This document shows positions 43,965-53,397 of a DNA stretch of 64,000 nt, one piece after another. The notes below the pieces were generated by a model. It did not search any database. It worked only from the letters and a program-made list of their open reading frames with translations, and was not told the origin of the DNA. The stretch comes from Agrococcus baldri. Its GTDB lineage: Bacteria > Actinomycetota > Actinomycetes > Actinomycetales > Microbacteriaceae. The stretch covers positions 744,001-808,000 of the forward strand of contig FOZN01000002.1 in the NCBI GenBank assembly GCA_900114805.1. Direction: 5' to 3'. Position numbers and translations under genes: made by a program. How positions within the stretch are numbered: position 1 is the stretch's first letter; each line of letters opens with the position of its first letter.

Positions 43965-44924
43965 GTGCAACTGCTGCTTGACCAGACCACACCCGACAAG
44001 ACGTTCTTGAACGCACCGCTCGTCCAGGACGTCGCTGAGCTCTCGACCCCGTACGCGTACATCGGGATCCCCTACGGCCCTCCGTATCACGTCACGGACA
44101 TGACGCTGTGCGCCGGTGGCGCTGACGAAGTCCGGCTGGAGTCGCACCGGCGCCACTACGCCCTGAACTGGGCGCACTACGACTTCGACTTCGACGACGC
44201 GCTGTTCCCCGACGGGGTCCCCACCGTTTCGGACTGTGGGCAGGTCGAGAACGACTTCCGAAACCCAGATGCAATCTGGGATGCGGGAATCGAAAAGATC
44301 GAGGCCATCGTCAACAATGGCGCCGTTCCGCTCGTGGTCGGCGGCTTCGACTCGATTCCCCCGATAGTCGCGAATGCTCTCAAGGGCGAGAAGATCAACA
44401 TCCTGCACATCGACTCGCACCTCGACTTCCGCCATGAGCGTTACGGCGTCACGCAGGGATACTCGAGCCCGATCCGGCGGATTCGGGAGCTCCCCTGGAT
44501 CGGCGACATCGTGCAGGTAGGCCTCCGCGGCGCGGGAAGCGCTCGTCCGCAGGAGGTTCAGGACGCGCGCGACTCCGGCAATGAGCTGTACACAGCATGG
44601 CAGGTGCACGACATGGGAGCGCAAGCGATCCTTGAGACGCTCGATCGTCCCGGTCGGTGGTTGATCACGATCGACTGTGACGGCCTCGACACCTCGATTG
44701 CTCCGGCCATCGGGGCGCGTGAGCCCGGTGGGCTCACGATGCACGAGGCGCGCACACTCGTCGCGGGTCTGGCAAAGCTCAACAAGGTCGCCGCGCTTGT
44801 GTTCACGGAGTATCAGCCCGGGCTGGACATCCAAGGCATCACCGCGCACACGATCGTGCGACTGATGATGAACGTCATCGGCAATCAGCGTCAGCCGGCG
44901 CCCGAGATTCCCTTTACGGGGTAG
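43965..44924 (+). CDS. ureohydrolase (agmatinase/arginase family) with altered metal motif
   Basis: 319 residues. Hydrolyses guanidino groups to urea in its family. Metal-site motifs: GGFDS at 126-130 in place of GGDHS, so Asp129 replaces the usual His; DSHLD at 150-154; IDCDGLD at 236-242; Glu282. The other ligands are intact. GTG 43965 has AAGGAG upstream. Last gene of the importer cassette; it may act on an imported agmatine- or guanidine-like compound. Which one cannot be told. Confidence 0.8.
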   Translation: MQLLLDQTTPDKTFLNAPLVQDVAELSTPYAYIGIPYGPPYHVTDMTLCAGGADEVRLESHRRHYALNWAHYDFDFDDALFPDGVPTVSDCGQVENDFRNPDAIWDAGIEKIEAIVNNGAVPLVVGGFDSIPPIVANALKGEKINILHIDSHLDFRHERYGVTQGYSSPIRRIRELPWIGDIVQVGLRGAGSARPQEVQDARDSGNELYTAWQVHDMGAQAILETLDRPGRWLITIDCDGLDTSIAPAIGAREPGGLTMHEARTLVAGLAKLNKVAALVFTEYQPGLDIQGITAHTIVRLMMNVIGNQRQPAPEIPFTG

Positions 44925-44950
44925 TCGCGGGTCGTCGCCACTGACCAAGG

Positions 44951-44985
44951 CAGGGCGCCGCAATCCAGTCGGTTGCGGCGCCCTG
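44951..44985 (+). terminator. strong hairpin terminator ending the cassette
   Basis: Perfect 13-bp arms CAGGGCGCCGCAA and TTGCGGCGCCCTG with a 9-base loop, 26 bases after the ureohydrolase stop. Followed by a short T-containing stretch (CTGTTT). Confidence 0.8.
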
Positions 44986-45117
44986 GCATCTGTTTCACGG
45001 TGGATACTAGTCCGCTTTCGCGCGCACCGCGCGGCTCGGCGGGCCTGCTTGAGACAACCCCTCCGAAGCCGCTCGCTCGGCGCGTTGCTAGGCTGCCGTG
45101 GCGGATCGGTCAGCGCG

Positions 45118-46383
45118 CTACTTGACGATGTTCGTCGACTCCGTCTGCGGCGGCAGCGTGAGCGTGCCGGTGCGGCTCATGCGGTCGTCGCGGCGCACCC
45201 GCACCCAGTAGATCGCTCCGACGATGAACGCGACGAGGCACGCGATCGAGGCGACCATGATGCCCCAACGGGGACCGAAGGCATCCGCCACCCACCCGAC
45301 GATCGGTGCGCCGATGGGGGTGCCGCCCATGAAGACCGCGCCGTAGAGCGCCATCACGCGGCCGCGCACCTCGGGCGCCGAGGTGAGCTGCACCATCGAG
45401 TTCGCGTTCGTCATGAACAGCTGCGCCGTGAAGCCGGCGAGCGCGAGGCCCGCGCCGAACAGCCAGATGTTGGGCACCCAGGCCGCGAAGGTGCAGGCGA
45501 TGGTGAACATGGCGATGCCGCCGACCAGGAAGGTCCAGCGCGGGCGCGAGGATCGGGCCGACATCAGCGCGCCGGTGACCGAGCCGATCGCCATCGCGCT
45601 CGAGAGCAACCCGAACACGTCGGCATCGGCGTTGAACTCGGTGGCCGTCATGGTGGAGATGTAGATGGGGAAGTTCAGGCCGAAGGTGCCGAGGATGAAC
45701 GCCATCAGGAAGATGATCAGCAGGTCGTGGCGCTTCCGCACGTACTTGAAGCCCTGCACGATGTCGCCCAGGCCCTTCGCGCCGCGCGGGCTCGGCTGCA
45801 GCTCGGCGGCGCGGATGCGCACGAGTGCGACGAGCATGGCGATGAAGGTGACCGCGTTGATGAGGAAGACAGGCCCGGGGGAGACGAGCGCGATCAGCAC
45901 GCCGGCGACCGCCGGGCCGATCAACCGGGCGCCGTGGAACGAGGCGGAGTTGAGCGCGACGGCGTTGGCGATGTCGTCCTGACCGACGAGCTCGGACACG
46001 AATGCCTGCCGGGCGGGCATGTCGAACGCCTGCACGACGCCGAACATGAGCGAGAAGACCTGCACGTGCCACAGCTCGACGATGCCGACGGTGACCGTCA
46101 CGCCCAGCACGAGCGCGAGCACGCCCATCGCCGATTGCGTGACGAGCAGCACCTTGCGCCGGTCGTACTTGTCGGCGATGAAGCCCGAGATCGGCACGAG
46201 CAGCAGCTGCGGGGCGAACTGCAGGGCCATGTTGACGCCGACGGCGGTGGCGTCGTTGTCTGTCAGCACCGTCAGCACCGTCCATGCCAGGGCGGTCGAC
46301 TGCATCCAGGCGCCGACGTTGGAGATCAGGGCGCCGGTGAACCAGGTGCGGTAGTTGAAGCGCTTCAGGCTGCGGAACATCAC
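45118..46383 (-). CDS. MFS exporter (EntS/MFS_3-like)
   Basis: 421 residues, 12 helices: FNYRTWFTGALISNVGAWMQSTALAWTV, PISGFIADKYDRRKVLL (motif A), and FDMPARQAFVSELVG are typical of siderophore/macrolide-type MFS_3 pumps. GTG 46383 or ATG 46380, both overlapping the MarR stop (GTGATG). Translationally coupled to the regulator. Confidence 0.87.
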   Translation of the reverse strand: MMFRSLKRFNYRTWFTGALISNVGAWMQSTALAWTVLTVLTDNDATAVGVNMALQFAPQLLLVPISGFIADKYDRRKVLLVTQSAMGVLALVLGVTVTVGIVELWHVQVFSLMFGVVQAFDMPARQAFVSELVGQDDIANAVALNSASFHGARLIGPAVAGVLIALVSPGPVFLINAVTFIAMLVALVRIRAAELQPSPRGAKGLGDIVQGFKYVRKRHDLLIIFLMAFILGTFGLNFPIYISTMTATEFNADADVFGLLSSAMAIGSVTGALMSARSSRPRWTFLVGGIAMFTIACTFAAWVPNIWLFGAGLALAGFTAQLFMTNANSMVQLTSAPEVRGRVMALYGAVFMGGTPIGAPIVGWVADAFGPRWGIMVASIACLVAFIVGAIYWVRVRRDDRMSRTGTLTLPPQTESTNIVK

Positions 46384-46799
46384 CGCTCTGCGAGTCTTTC
46401 CAGAATGGGCACGGCGCGCTCGATGATCTCGCGCTCCTCGGGCGAGAGCCGGTCGAGGGCCTCGGAGAGCGCCCGGTTGCGACGCTTGCGCAGGCCGTCG
46501 ATCATCTCGTCGCCCTTGTCGCTGATGCGCAGCACCATCATGCGGCCGTCGGTGGGGTGCGCGTCGCGCTCGATGTAGCCGAGCGACTCGAGGTGCTGCA
46601 GCGTCTTCACCATGCTGGGCGGCTTCACGCCCTCGCAGGCGGCGATGCGCGCGAGCGTGGGCTCCTCGAGCTGCTGGATCGCGCCCAGCGCCGACATGTG
46701 GTGGATCGAGAGGTCCTCATCGCCCTGCTCGCGGCGCATCCTGCGGCCCAGGCGCACGAGTGCCACGCGGAGGGAGGCGGCGAGTGCGATGGACGGCAT
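46380..46799 (-). CDS. MarR family transcriptional regulator
   Basis: 139 residues. HMSALGAIQQLEEPTLARIAACEGVKPPSMVKTLQHLESLGYIERDAHPTDGRMMVL is the winged helix, here spread over residues 30-90. -10 TAGACT (complement of 46806-46811) ends 6 bases before ATG 46799, suggesting a leaderless message. Operon with the MFS exporter, which it presumably represses. Confidence 0.88.
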   Translation of the reverse strand: MPSIALAASLRVALVRLGRRMRREQGDEDLSIHHMSALGAIQQLEEPTLARIAACEGVKPPSMVKTLQHLESLGYIERDAHPTDGRMMVLRISDKGDEMIDGLRKRRNRALSEALDRLSPEEREIIERAVPILERLAER

Positions 46800-46872
46800 G
46801 TCGTTAGTCTATCTCACGATCTGACAGCTCGTGGCTACTGACCGCTTCCTCCGCAGAGCGCGGCGCCGAGCG

Positions 46873-47244
46873 TCAGCCGTTCGAGACCGGGGACGGGGCG
46901 GAGGCGGAGCCCACCGGCGCGACGGGCACCGGCTGCGGCGCGGGCGCGACGTCGGCCTCCGGGGCAGACGAGGGCGTCGGCGGCGCGGTCGCGCTCGGGG
47001 TGGCGGTGGGCGACGGGGCGAGGATCTCGCTGCCCGGCTTCTGCGCGTCGAGCCCGAAGGCACCGCCGGGTCCGTTCGCGGTGCCCGCGTCATCGGCCGT
47101 GCCGTTGATCTGCGCCCCGGCGATCTCCGCGCCGGAGGCGTCGCGCACTTCCAGCGCGCTGGCGATGCTCATCGCGCCGAGCGAGATGACGCCGACGCTG
47201 AGCACGCCGGCCGTGCCGACGAGGATCCACTGGTTGCGCTTCAT
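46873..47244 (-). CDS. small secreted or membrane-anchored protein
   Basis: 123 residues: one N-terminal hydrophobic helix (7-30, GTAGVLSVGVISLGAM) then a disordered Ala/Pro/Ser tail. No family. ATG 47244 is 7 bases after CATGCT (complement of 47252-47257). Could be a substrate or sensor for the two-component system nearby, but that is only positional. Confidence 0.6.
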   Translation of the reverse strand: MKRNQWILVGTAGVLSVGVISLGAMSIASALEVRDASGAEIAGAQINGTADDAGTANGPGGAFGLDAQKPGSEILAPSPTATPSATAPPTPSSAPEADVAPAPQPVPVAPVGSASAPSPVSNG

Positions 47245-47353
47245 GCTCCCCAGCATGGCCGAGCCGGGTGAGGCGCGCAGGAAGGCCGGATGAGAGCTCT
47301 CTCATCTTCGCCTGCGGTCGGCCCCAGCGGCCGATCGGGCGGCGCGGGCGGGC

Positions 47354-48733
47354 TCAGTCGCAGTGCACCCCTTCGAGCAGCTCCACCGCGATCGCCAGTT
47401 CGGCGGTCGCCATCTCGAGGTCGCCGCGCTCGATCGGCGCGAGCGCGTGCGCGAGCACGTGCACGGCCGTGCGGTGCGCCACGCGCACCCTGCCCGGCCG
47501 GTCGGCCGCCAGCCAGCGCCCGACTGCCGCATCGAGCAGCCGCCGGAACCCCGCCGAGCGTTCCTCGTCGGCGCGCGCCAGCACCAGCGAGGCCACCAGG
47601 TGCCCGATGAAGGCCGCTTCGTCGTCGGCCGGGTCGCCCAGCCCGCAGGTGTCGATGTCGATCACGCCGGAGATCACGCTCGCGTCGTCCTCCGCCACGA
47701 ACAGCTGCCCCACGTGCAGGTCGCCGTGCACGGTGCGGCGCACGTCCGGGTCGACGACGAGGGCGGATGCATCCGTCGACTCGATCATGTCGGTGACGGC
47801 GCGGAGCGGGCCGGTGAGGGCCGCGATTCCTGACGGTGCCCGACGCCCGGGACGGGCGTCGCCGCCGGCGTCGCGGGAGCGGTCCGCAATGACCGCTCCC
47901 TCCAGCTCCAGCGCGCGATCGACCGCGGCGGCGCTGCGGGTGAGGTACCAGTCGCTGCGGTCGGCGAGCGAGGCGCGGGCGTCGCGGCCGGTGTCGACGC
48001 CGCCCATGTGCTCACGCAGCGACTCGATCGAGTCGAGCAGCCGCTCGGGGTCGAACTCGTGCAGCCGCGAGGTGAGGGCGACGCCCGCGGCGGTCTCGGT
48101 GAGCACGATGCCGAGCTCCGACCAGCCGGTGATGAGCGGCACCGGCACACCGCCGGCGCGCAGCGATTCCTGCAGCTGCACGATCGAGGCGGAGGCGTCG
48201 GGGCGCACGATCTTGAGGTACGTCTCCCGCTCGCCCGCACGCATCCGGAACATCGCCCGCTTGCCGGGACGGTAGACGAGCAGCTCGGGTCTGCGGTCGA
48301 TGCTGATGCCGAGCCGGCCCATCAGGGTCGCGGCGGCGTCGGGGAAGCTCGCGGGCGCGAGCGCCGGCAGCCGCGGGTCGGCCGGGTGCAGCCAGATGCG
48401 CGCCTCGGGCCGCTCAGGGTCGCCGAGCACGAAGCCGGTCTCGCTCTCGACCTGCTTGCGGGAGGTGTCGACATACCAGTAGCGGACCGGCGCGTCCTGC
48501 TGCGTGCGCGGCGCCTCCTCGAAGCCGGTCAGCGCGCCGGAGCCGAAGGGCTCGCGGCTCAGCACTCGCAGCTCGCCCACCAGGTCGTCGCCGAGCGCGT
48601 CGCGCAGCATCTGCTCCTCGGCGCTGCGACTGCCGGCGCTGCGGCTGCCGGCGCTGCCGCTCTCGGTGCCGTCGCTCTCCGTGCCGCCGCCGGTGCCGGG
48701 GCTGCCGGCCGCGGCCATCCTCAGGTCTTCCAC
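47354..48733 (-). CDS. APH-fold phosphotransferase-like protein, paralogue 1
   Basis: 459 residues. Kinase-like fold with HGDLHVGQLF (catalytic loop) and IDIDTCGLGDP (metal-binding DFG-like Asp). N-terminal 40 residues are Ser/Gly repeats. VDTSRKQVESETGFV, WLHPADPRLPAL and VYRPGKRAM recur in the protein at 51117. GTG 48733 or ATG 48718. Divergent from the histidine kinase gene. Substrate unknown. Confidence 0.75.
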   Translation of the reverse strand: MEDLRMAAAGSPGTGGGTESDGTESGSAGSRSAGSRSAEEQMLRDALGDDLVGELRVLSREPFGSGALTGFEEAPRTQQDAPVRYWYVDTSRKQVESETGFVLGDPERPEARIWLHPADPRLPALAPASFPDAAATLMGRLGISIDRRPELLVYRPGKRAMFRMRAGERETYLKIVRPDASASIVQLQESLRAGGVPVPLITGWSELGIVLTETAAGVALTSRLHEFDPERLLDSIESLREHMGGVDTGRDARASLADRSDWYLTRSAAAVDRALELEGAVIADRSRDAGGDARPGRRAPSGIAALTGPLRAVTDMIESTDASALVVDPDVRRTVHGDLHVGQLFVAEDDASVISGVIDIDTCGLGDPADDEAAFIGHLVASLVLARADEERSAGFRRLLDAAVGRWLAADRPGRVRVAHRTAVHVLAHALAPIERGDLEMATAELAIAVELLEGVHCD

Positions 48734-48828
48734 GAGTCGATCTCATCAGATGCGCCTGCGCTCCGCCTGCAGATGAAGGTTCTCTCACTTTCGGGCGTCG
48801 CGGCGGCGTGCAGGGTTGAATGGGTGGC

Positions 48829-50457
48829 ATGCCCGATGCCGTCATCCCGCGCCTGCGCACCTGGACCGTGCGCTCGCGGATCGTGGCGCTGCTGACGGTG
48901 CTGACCCTGCTGTCGGTCTTCGCCGCGGGCACGGTCGCCTACTTCGTCGAGCGCTCGCGCGTGATGGAGCAGATCGACATCAACCTGGAGTCGGCGCTCG
49001 AGTCAGGCAGCTTCACGGTCTCGAGCGCGACGGCGCCGTGGGCATCGGTGGAGCTGGCGCTGGCCGCTGTCGTGCAGCGGGTGGCGCCGGATGACAACAC
49101 CGGCACGCTCGGCATCCTCGACGGCCGCGCCGCGCTCGTGCCCGGCGTGCCCGCCGACGTGCAGCTCGAGAAGCTGCCCGGCTTCGTGGACCGCATCGTG
49201 GCCGAGACCGCTGGGCATGTGACGGTGATGGGCACCTACGTCAGCGAGGACGGGCGTGCCGTGCGCTACGTCGCGGCACCCGTCTCGCTGGGCGAGGTCG
49301 ACGAGAGCCAGCCGCCGCAGGCGGTGTTCGTCACCGGCTACGCCGTGCAGCAGGAGCTGGCCGAGATCAACGAGGCCGCGCAGGTGTTCACCATCACGGC
49401 GCTCGTCGCCACGGTCGCGACCTTCCTGATCGCGCTGTGGGTCTCCGGCCGGCTGCTGCGGCCGATCCGGCGGATGCGCGAGGTCGCCGAGCGCTCCTCC
49501 GCCGCGAACCTCGACGAGCGGGTCCCCACCGGCGATGGGCGCGACGACGTGTCGCAGCTGGCCGTCACCGTCAACCGCATGCTCGACCGGCTGGGCGGGG
49601 CGCTCGACAGCCAGCGCGAGCTGCTGCGCGACGTCGGGCACGAGCTGAAGACCCCGATCACGATCGTGCGCGGCCACCTCGAGCTCGTCGACAGCACCGA
49701 CCCCGCCGACGTCGACGAGACGCGCGAGCTCGCCATCGACGAGCTCGACCGGATGGCGCGGCTGGTCGACGACCTGCGCGCGGCGGCTCGGCTGCGCGAC
49801 CCGGGGGCCTTCTCCATCCGGCCCACCGACCTCGCCGTGCTCACCGAGCACATCGCCAGCAAGGCGCGCGCCATCGCGGGCGCCGACATCGCCGAGGAGG
49901 TCTCGAGCCCGCCGGTGACCGCCGCGCTCGACCCCGACCGCATCACGCAGGCCATGCTGCAGCTGGTCGCCAACGCCCTGCGGCACGCGCAGGGCCCGAT
50001 CACCATCGGCGCGCGGGCGCGCGGCCGCGACGTCGAGCTGTTCGTGCGCGACCGCGGGCCCGGCGTGCCGGACGAGCTGAAGGCCGTGATCTTCGAGCGC
50101 TTCCGCCGCGGCGTCGCCGAGGGCCGCGGCGACGGCGGCTCCGGGCTGGGCCTGTCGATCGTGCAGCTCATCGCCGAGACGCACGGCGGCCGCGCGTGGG
50201 TGACGGATGCCTGGGTCAAGCAGGCGGGCGAGGCGCAGCCGAGCCGCGGCTCCGAGTTCATCGTCTCGCTGCCGGGAGCGGTCGCCATCGAGGAGCCTCA
50301 GGGACCGGACACCGGCGTGGGCGAGACTGGCCCCACGGGCGCTGCGACGCATCCGCCGGGCCTGCTGGCCCCGCAGGCAGCAGCACCCGCGGGCGACGAC
50401 CCCGCCGGCAACGACCCCGCCCGAAACGACGAGGAGCAGTCATGGCATCGATCCTGA
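48829..50457 (+). CDS. sensor histidine kinase
   Basis: 542 residues. Two membrane helices bracket an extracytoplasmic sensor (about 45-185), then HAMP, HisKA with DVGHELKTP, and HATPase with NALRHA, DRGPGVP and GGSGLGLSI. A low-complexity tail of about 60 residues follows. TTGAAT lies 7 bases before ATG 48829; ATG 48820 is an alternative. Overlaps the response regulator gene by 16 bases. Confidence 0.92.
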   Translation: MPDAVIPRLRTWTVRSRIVALLTVLTLLSVFAAGTVAYFVERSRVMEQIDINLESALESGSFTVSSATAPWASVELALAAVVQRVAPDDNTGTLGILDGRAALVPGVPADVQLEKLPGFVDRIVAETAGHVTVMGTYVSEDGRAVRYVAAPVSLGEVDESQPPQAVFVTGYAVQQELAEINEAAQVFTITALVATVATFLIALWVSGRLLRPIRRMREVAERSSAANLDERVPTGDGRDDVSQLAVTVNRMLDRLGGALDSQRELLRDVGHELKTPITIVRGHLELVDSTDPADVDETRELAIDELDRMARLVDDLRAAARLRDPGAFSIRPTDLAVLTEHIASKARAIAGADIAEEVSSPPVTAALDPDRITQAMLQLVANALRHAQGPITIGARARGRDVELFVRDRGPGVPDELKAVIFERFRRGVAEGRGDGGSGLGLSIVQLIAETHGGRAWVTDAWVKQAGEAQPSRGSEFIVSLPGAVAIEEPQGPDTGVGETGPTGAATHPPGLLAPQAAAPAGDDPAGNDPARNDEEQSWHRS

Positions 50458-51104
50458 TCGCCGAGGACGAGGCGCGCATCGCCTCGTTCGTCGAGAAGGG
50501 GCTGAAGTCCTCTGGCTACTCGACCCGGGTGGCGACCACCGGGCCGGAGGCGCTCGACCTGGCGCTCACCGACGAGTTCGACCTGCTCGTGCTCGACATC
50601 GGGCTGCCCGGCATCGACGGCTTCGAGGTGCTCTCGCAGCTGCGCGGCTCCGGCTCGGCGATGCCGGTGATCATCCTCACCGCGCGCGCCGGCGGCGCCG
50701 ACACTGTGGCGGGGCTCGAGGGCGGCGCCGACGACTACATGGCGAAGCCCTTCCGCTTTGACGAGCTGCTCGCCCGCGTGCGGCTGCGCATGACGGCGCA
50801 CGCGGCGAGCCCGACCACGGCGCCGGAGCTCGGGCACCAGGGGCTCGAGCTCGACATCCGCACCCGCCGCGCGACGGTCGACGGCCGCGCGGTCGACCTC
50901 TCGGGGCGCGAGTTCGCGCTCGCCGAGGAGCTCGTGCGGCACGCCGGGCAGGTGCTCTCGCGCGAGCAGCTGCTCTCGCGCGTGTGGGGCTACGACTTCG
51001 ACCCGGGTTCGAACGTCGTCGACGTCTACATCCGCTACCTGCGCAACAAGCTCGGCGCCGAGCGCATCGAGACGGTGCGGGGGATGGGCTACCGGCTGGT
51101 GTGA
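50442..51104 (+). CDS. OmpR-family response regulator
   Basis: 220 residues. Receiver with acidic pocket AEDEAR, phosphorylated Asp in LLVLDIGLPG, and ILTAR, Lys in MAKPF; C-terminal winged helix (LSREQLLSRVWGYDFDPGSNVVDVYIRYLRNKLG). GAGGAG precedes ATG inside the kinase gene. Pair of the kinase above. Confidence 0.95.
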   Translation: MASILIAEDEARIASFVEKGLKSSGYSTRVATTGPEALDLALTDEFDLLVLDIGLPGIDGFEVLSQLRGSGSAMPVIILTARAGGADTVAGLEGGADDYMAKPFRFDELLARVRLRMTAHAASPTTAPELGHQGLELDIRTRRATVDGRAVDLSGREFALAEELVRHAGQVLSREQLLSRVWGYDFDPGSNVVDVYIRYLRNKLGAERIETVRGMGYRLV

Positions 51105-51116
51105 GCCGGCCGCGGC

Positions 51117-52238
51117 TCAGCGCGAGCGGCGGATGCCCTGCAGGTCGAGTGCCTCATCGAGCAGCAGGTTCGCCGCATCGCCGCTGCGGTCGCCGGCGCG
51201 GATGGCGTGGCCGACCAGGTGCAGCGACGTGAGCGCCGTCGTGTGCGGCTCCAGCATCCATCGGTCGGCGGCGGTCTCGGCGAGTGTGTGGAGCAGCCGG
51301 GCGTCGCTCGCGCGCCCGGCGACCTCGTTGCGCACGGCGCTCGCGGTCGCGTGCCCGATGAACGCGGCGGTGTCGTCGCAGGGGTCGCCGAGCCCGGTGG
51401 TGTCGACGTCGATGACGGATGCGACCGCGCCCTCCGCGAAGAAGAGCTGGCCGATGTGCAGGTCACCGTGGATGACGCGGGGAGCGCCCTCGCGGCGGAT
51501 GTTCGGCTGCACCGCCGCGGCCAGCGCGCGCACCTCGCGCTCGCGCTCGGGCAGCAGCGCGGCCAGCCGGTCGATGTGCCACTCGATCCGGGAACCCACC
51601 GACGCCCGGGCGATGCGCCGCGTGCGCACACCGGCCAGTCGCTCGCGCAGGTCGTCGACGGCGTCGAGCAGGTCGGATGCGCTGGAGGAGGCCGCGGCGA
51701 CGGGGCCGCGCGTGCCGGGTGCGTCGCGCACCACGAGCACGCCGGAGGGCGCCCAGTGCACGACCTTCGGCGCGGGGACGCCGGCGTCGCGGCACGCCTG
51801 GTGGATGCGCGCGAGATCCTCGGCCTCGCCGGGCCGCACGACCTTCACGAACATGTGCCGCCCGTGCTGCGTGAGCCGCACCACAGCCCGTCGGCCGGGG
51901 CGATAGGAGAGCACGCGCGCGTCGATGGGGCCGGGCGTGCTGCCGCCAGCCAGCGCGATGCGCAGCAGTCGCTCGGGGTCGAGGGCGGTGCGCAGCGCCG
52001 GCAGGCGCGGATCGAACGGATGCTTCCAGATGCGCGCGACGGGCTTGCCGTCGCGGTCGCGGATGACGAAGCCGGTCTCCCTGGCGACCGTCTGGCGCGA
52101 GGTGTCGACGAACCAGTCGCCCTGCTCGGGACCCTCGTCGACAGCGAAGCGCACGATCCGGCCCTCGCCGAAGGGCTCGCCGGCGATCAGGCGGCCGGGT
52201 GCCCCGATGGCCTGCTCCAGGAACCCCGCTTCCAGCAT
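51117..52238 (-). CDS. APH-fold phosphotransferase-like protein, paralogue 2
   Basis: 373 residues. HGDLHIGQLFFAEG and IDVDTTGLGDP match paralogue 1 at 47354, as do VDTSRQTVARETGFV, WKHPFDPRLPAL and SYRPGRRAV. It lies convergent to and 12 bases from the response regulator, so the two-component genes sit between two copies of this family. AACGAT ends 6 bases before ATG, suggesting a leaderless message. Substrate unknown. Confidence 0.78.
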   Translation of the reverse strand: MLEAGFLEQAIGAPGRLIAGEPFGEGRIVRFAVDEGPEQGDWFVDTSRQTVARETGFVIRDRDGKPVARIWKHPFDPRLPALRTALDPERLLRIALAGGSTPGPIDARVLSYRPGRRAVVRLTQHGRHMFVKVVRPGEAEDLARIHQACRDAGVPAPKVVHWAPSGVLVVRDAPGTRGPVAAASSSASDLLDAVDDLRERLAGVRTRRIARASVGSRIEWHIDRLAALLPEREREVRALAAAVQPNIRREGAPRVIHGDLHIGQLFFAEGAVASVIDVDTTGLGDPCDDTAAFIGHATASAVRNEVAGRASDARLLHTLAETAADRWMLEPHTTALTSLHLVGHAIRAGDRSGDAANLLLDEALDLQGIRRSR

Positions 52239-52279
52239 GCCCCCATCGTTCCAGGGATCGGCTGGGACTCGCCCGCAGG

Positions 52280-52780
52280 TCAGTCGGAAGCGGGCGTGTC
52301 GGCCTCGGTGGTGTCGATGCCGGTGGTGTCCGCGCAGCGCTCCAGCAGCCGTGCGCGCAGCGGGCCGAAGACGCGGTCGAGCACGGCGATCGCCTCCGGG
52401 TCGAGGTCGCCCAGGAAGAGCTCGTCGACGTGGCGGGCGTGCACCGGGCGCGTCTTGCGCAGTCGCACGCGACCCGCATCGGTGAGCACCGCATCCGTGC
52501 CCCGACGGTCGGCCTCGCTGGGCTCACGTGCGACCAGCCCCTCGCGCTCGAGCGCGGTGACGCGGTACGTCAGCCGGCCCGGCGCGAACGCGAGCGCGCG
52601 CGCCAGGTCGCCCATGCGCATCCGGTCGCCGTCCGCCTCCGACAGCACCAGCAGCACGTTGAAGTCGCCCAGGTCGAGGTCGGACGAGGCCTTCATGCGG
52701 CGCTCGAGCTCGTTCATGAGCAGCTGCGAGCCCTCGATGTAGCCGCGCCAGGCGCGCAGGGCGACCGCGCGGGGGCTCAC
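52280..52780 (-). CDS. MarR family transcriptional regulator
   Basis: 166 residues. Winged helix: FNVLLVLSEADGDRMRMGDLARALAFAPGRLTYRVTALEREGLVAREPSEADRRGTDAVLT spans about 40-100. GTG start overlaps the FMN reductase stop (GTGA). Last gene of the monooxygenase operon; the palindrome at 54624-54642 is its likely operator. Confidence 0.87.
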   Translation of the reverse strand: MSPRAVALRAWRGYIEGSQLLMNELERRMKASSDLDLGDFNVLLVLSEADGDRMRMGDLARALAFAPGRLTYRVTALEREGLVAREPSEADRRGTDAVLTDAGRVRLRKTRPVHARHVDELFLGDLDPEAIAVLDRVFGPLRARLLERCADTTGIDTTEADTPASD

Positions 52781-53397
52781 GCGTGCCCCAGCATCTGCTC
52801 GAAGGAGACGAAGGCGTCGCCCTCGGTGTCGAAGGGGTCGGCCTCGCGGCGGCGCGGCATGGCGACCATCAGGTCGGCGAGCTCCTGCCCCTCGCGGGCG
52901 ATGCGGCGGTCGAGGCCGGAGGCGCTGCCCCAGTCCTCGGCCGCGGCGAACACGCCCGTCGGCGCCACCTGCGCCTTGAGGTAGGCGAACATCGGCCGCA
53001 TGGCGGTGTCCATCACCATCGAGTGGCGGGCCGTGCCGCCGGTGGCGCCCAGCGCCGTCGGGATCGAGGCGAGCTGCCCCTCCTCGACACAATCGAAGAA
53101 CGACTTGAACAGCCCCGAGTAGCTCATGTTGAACGTCGGCGTGACGGCGATGATCGCCTCCGCGTCGATGACCTCCTTGATGGCGGCCGCGAGCGCATCG
53201 GTGGGGTTGTGGGTGAGCATGTGGCTCGCGATGTCCTGCGCGAGCGGTCGGAGGGTCACATCGACCACATCGGCGTGCTGGCCGTGCGCGGTGAGCGCCG
53301 TGAGCGTGGCGTCGCGCAGCCGGTCGGCGAGCAGCTTGGTGCTCGACGGCTCGCCGAGACCGGCGGAGACGACGACGATGCGGGGGTTGGTCATCAC
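52777..53397 (-). CDS. NAD(P)H-dependent FMN reductase (CE1759-like)
   Basis: 206 residues, flavodoxin-like: VVSAGLGEPSSTKLLADRL, then TPTFNMSYSGLFKSFFD for FMN phosphate contact. Supplies reduced FMN to the adjoining monooxygenase. Start GTG 53397 or ATG 53394, overlapping the monooxygenase stop. Confidence 0.88.
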   Translation of the reverse strand: MMTNPRIVVVSAGLGEPSSTKLLADRLRDATLTALTAHGQHADVVDVTLRPLAQDIASHMLTHNPTDALAAAIKEVIDAEAIIAVTPTFNMSYSGLFKSFFDCVEEGQLASIPTALGATGGTARHSMVMDTAMRPMFAYLKAQVAPTGVFAAAEDWGSASGLDRRIAREGQELADLMVAMPRRREADPFDTEGDAFVSFEQMLGHA

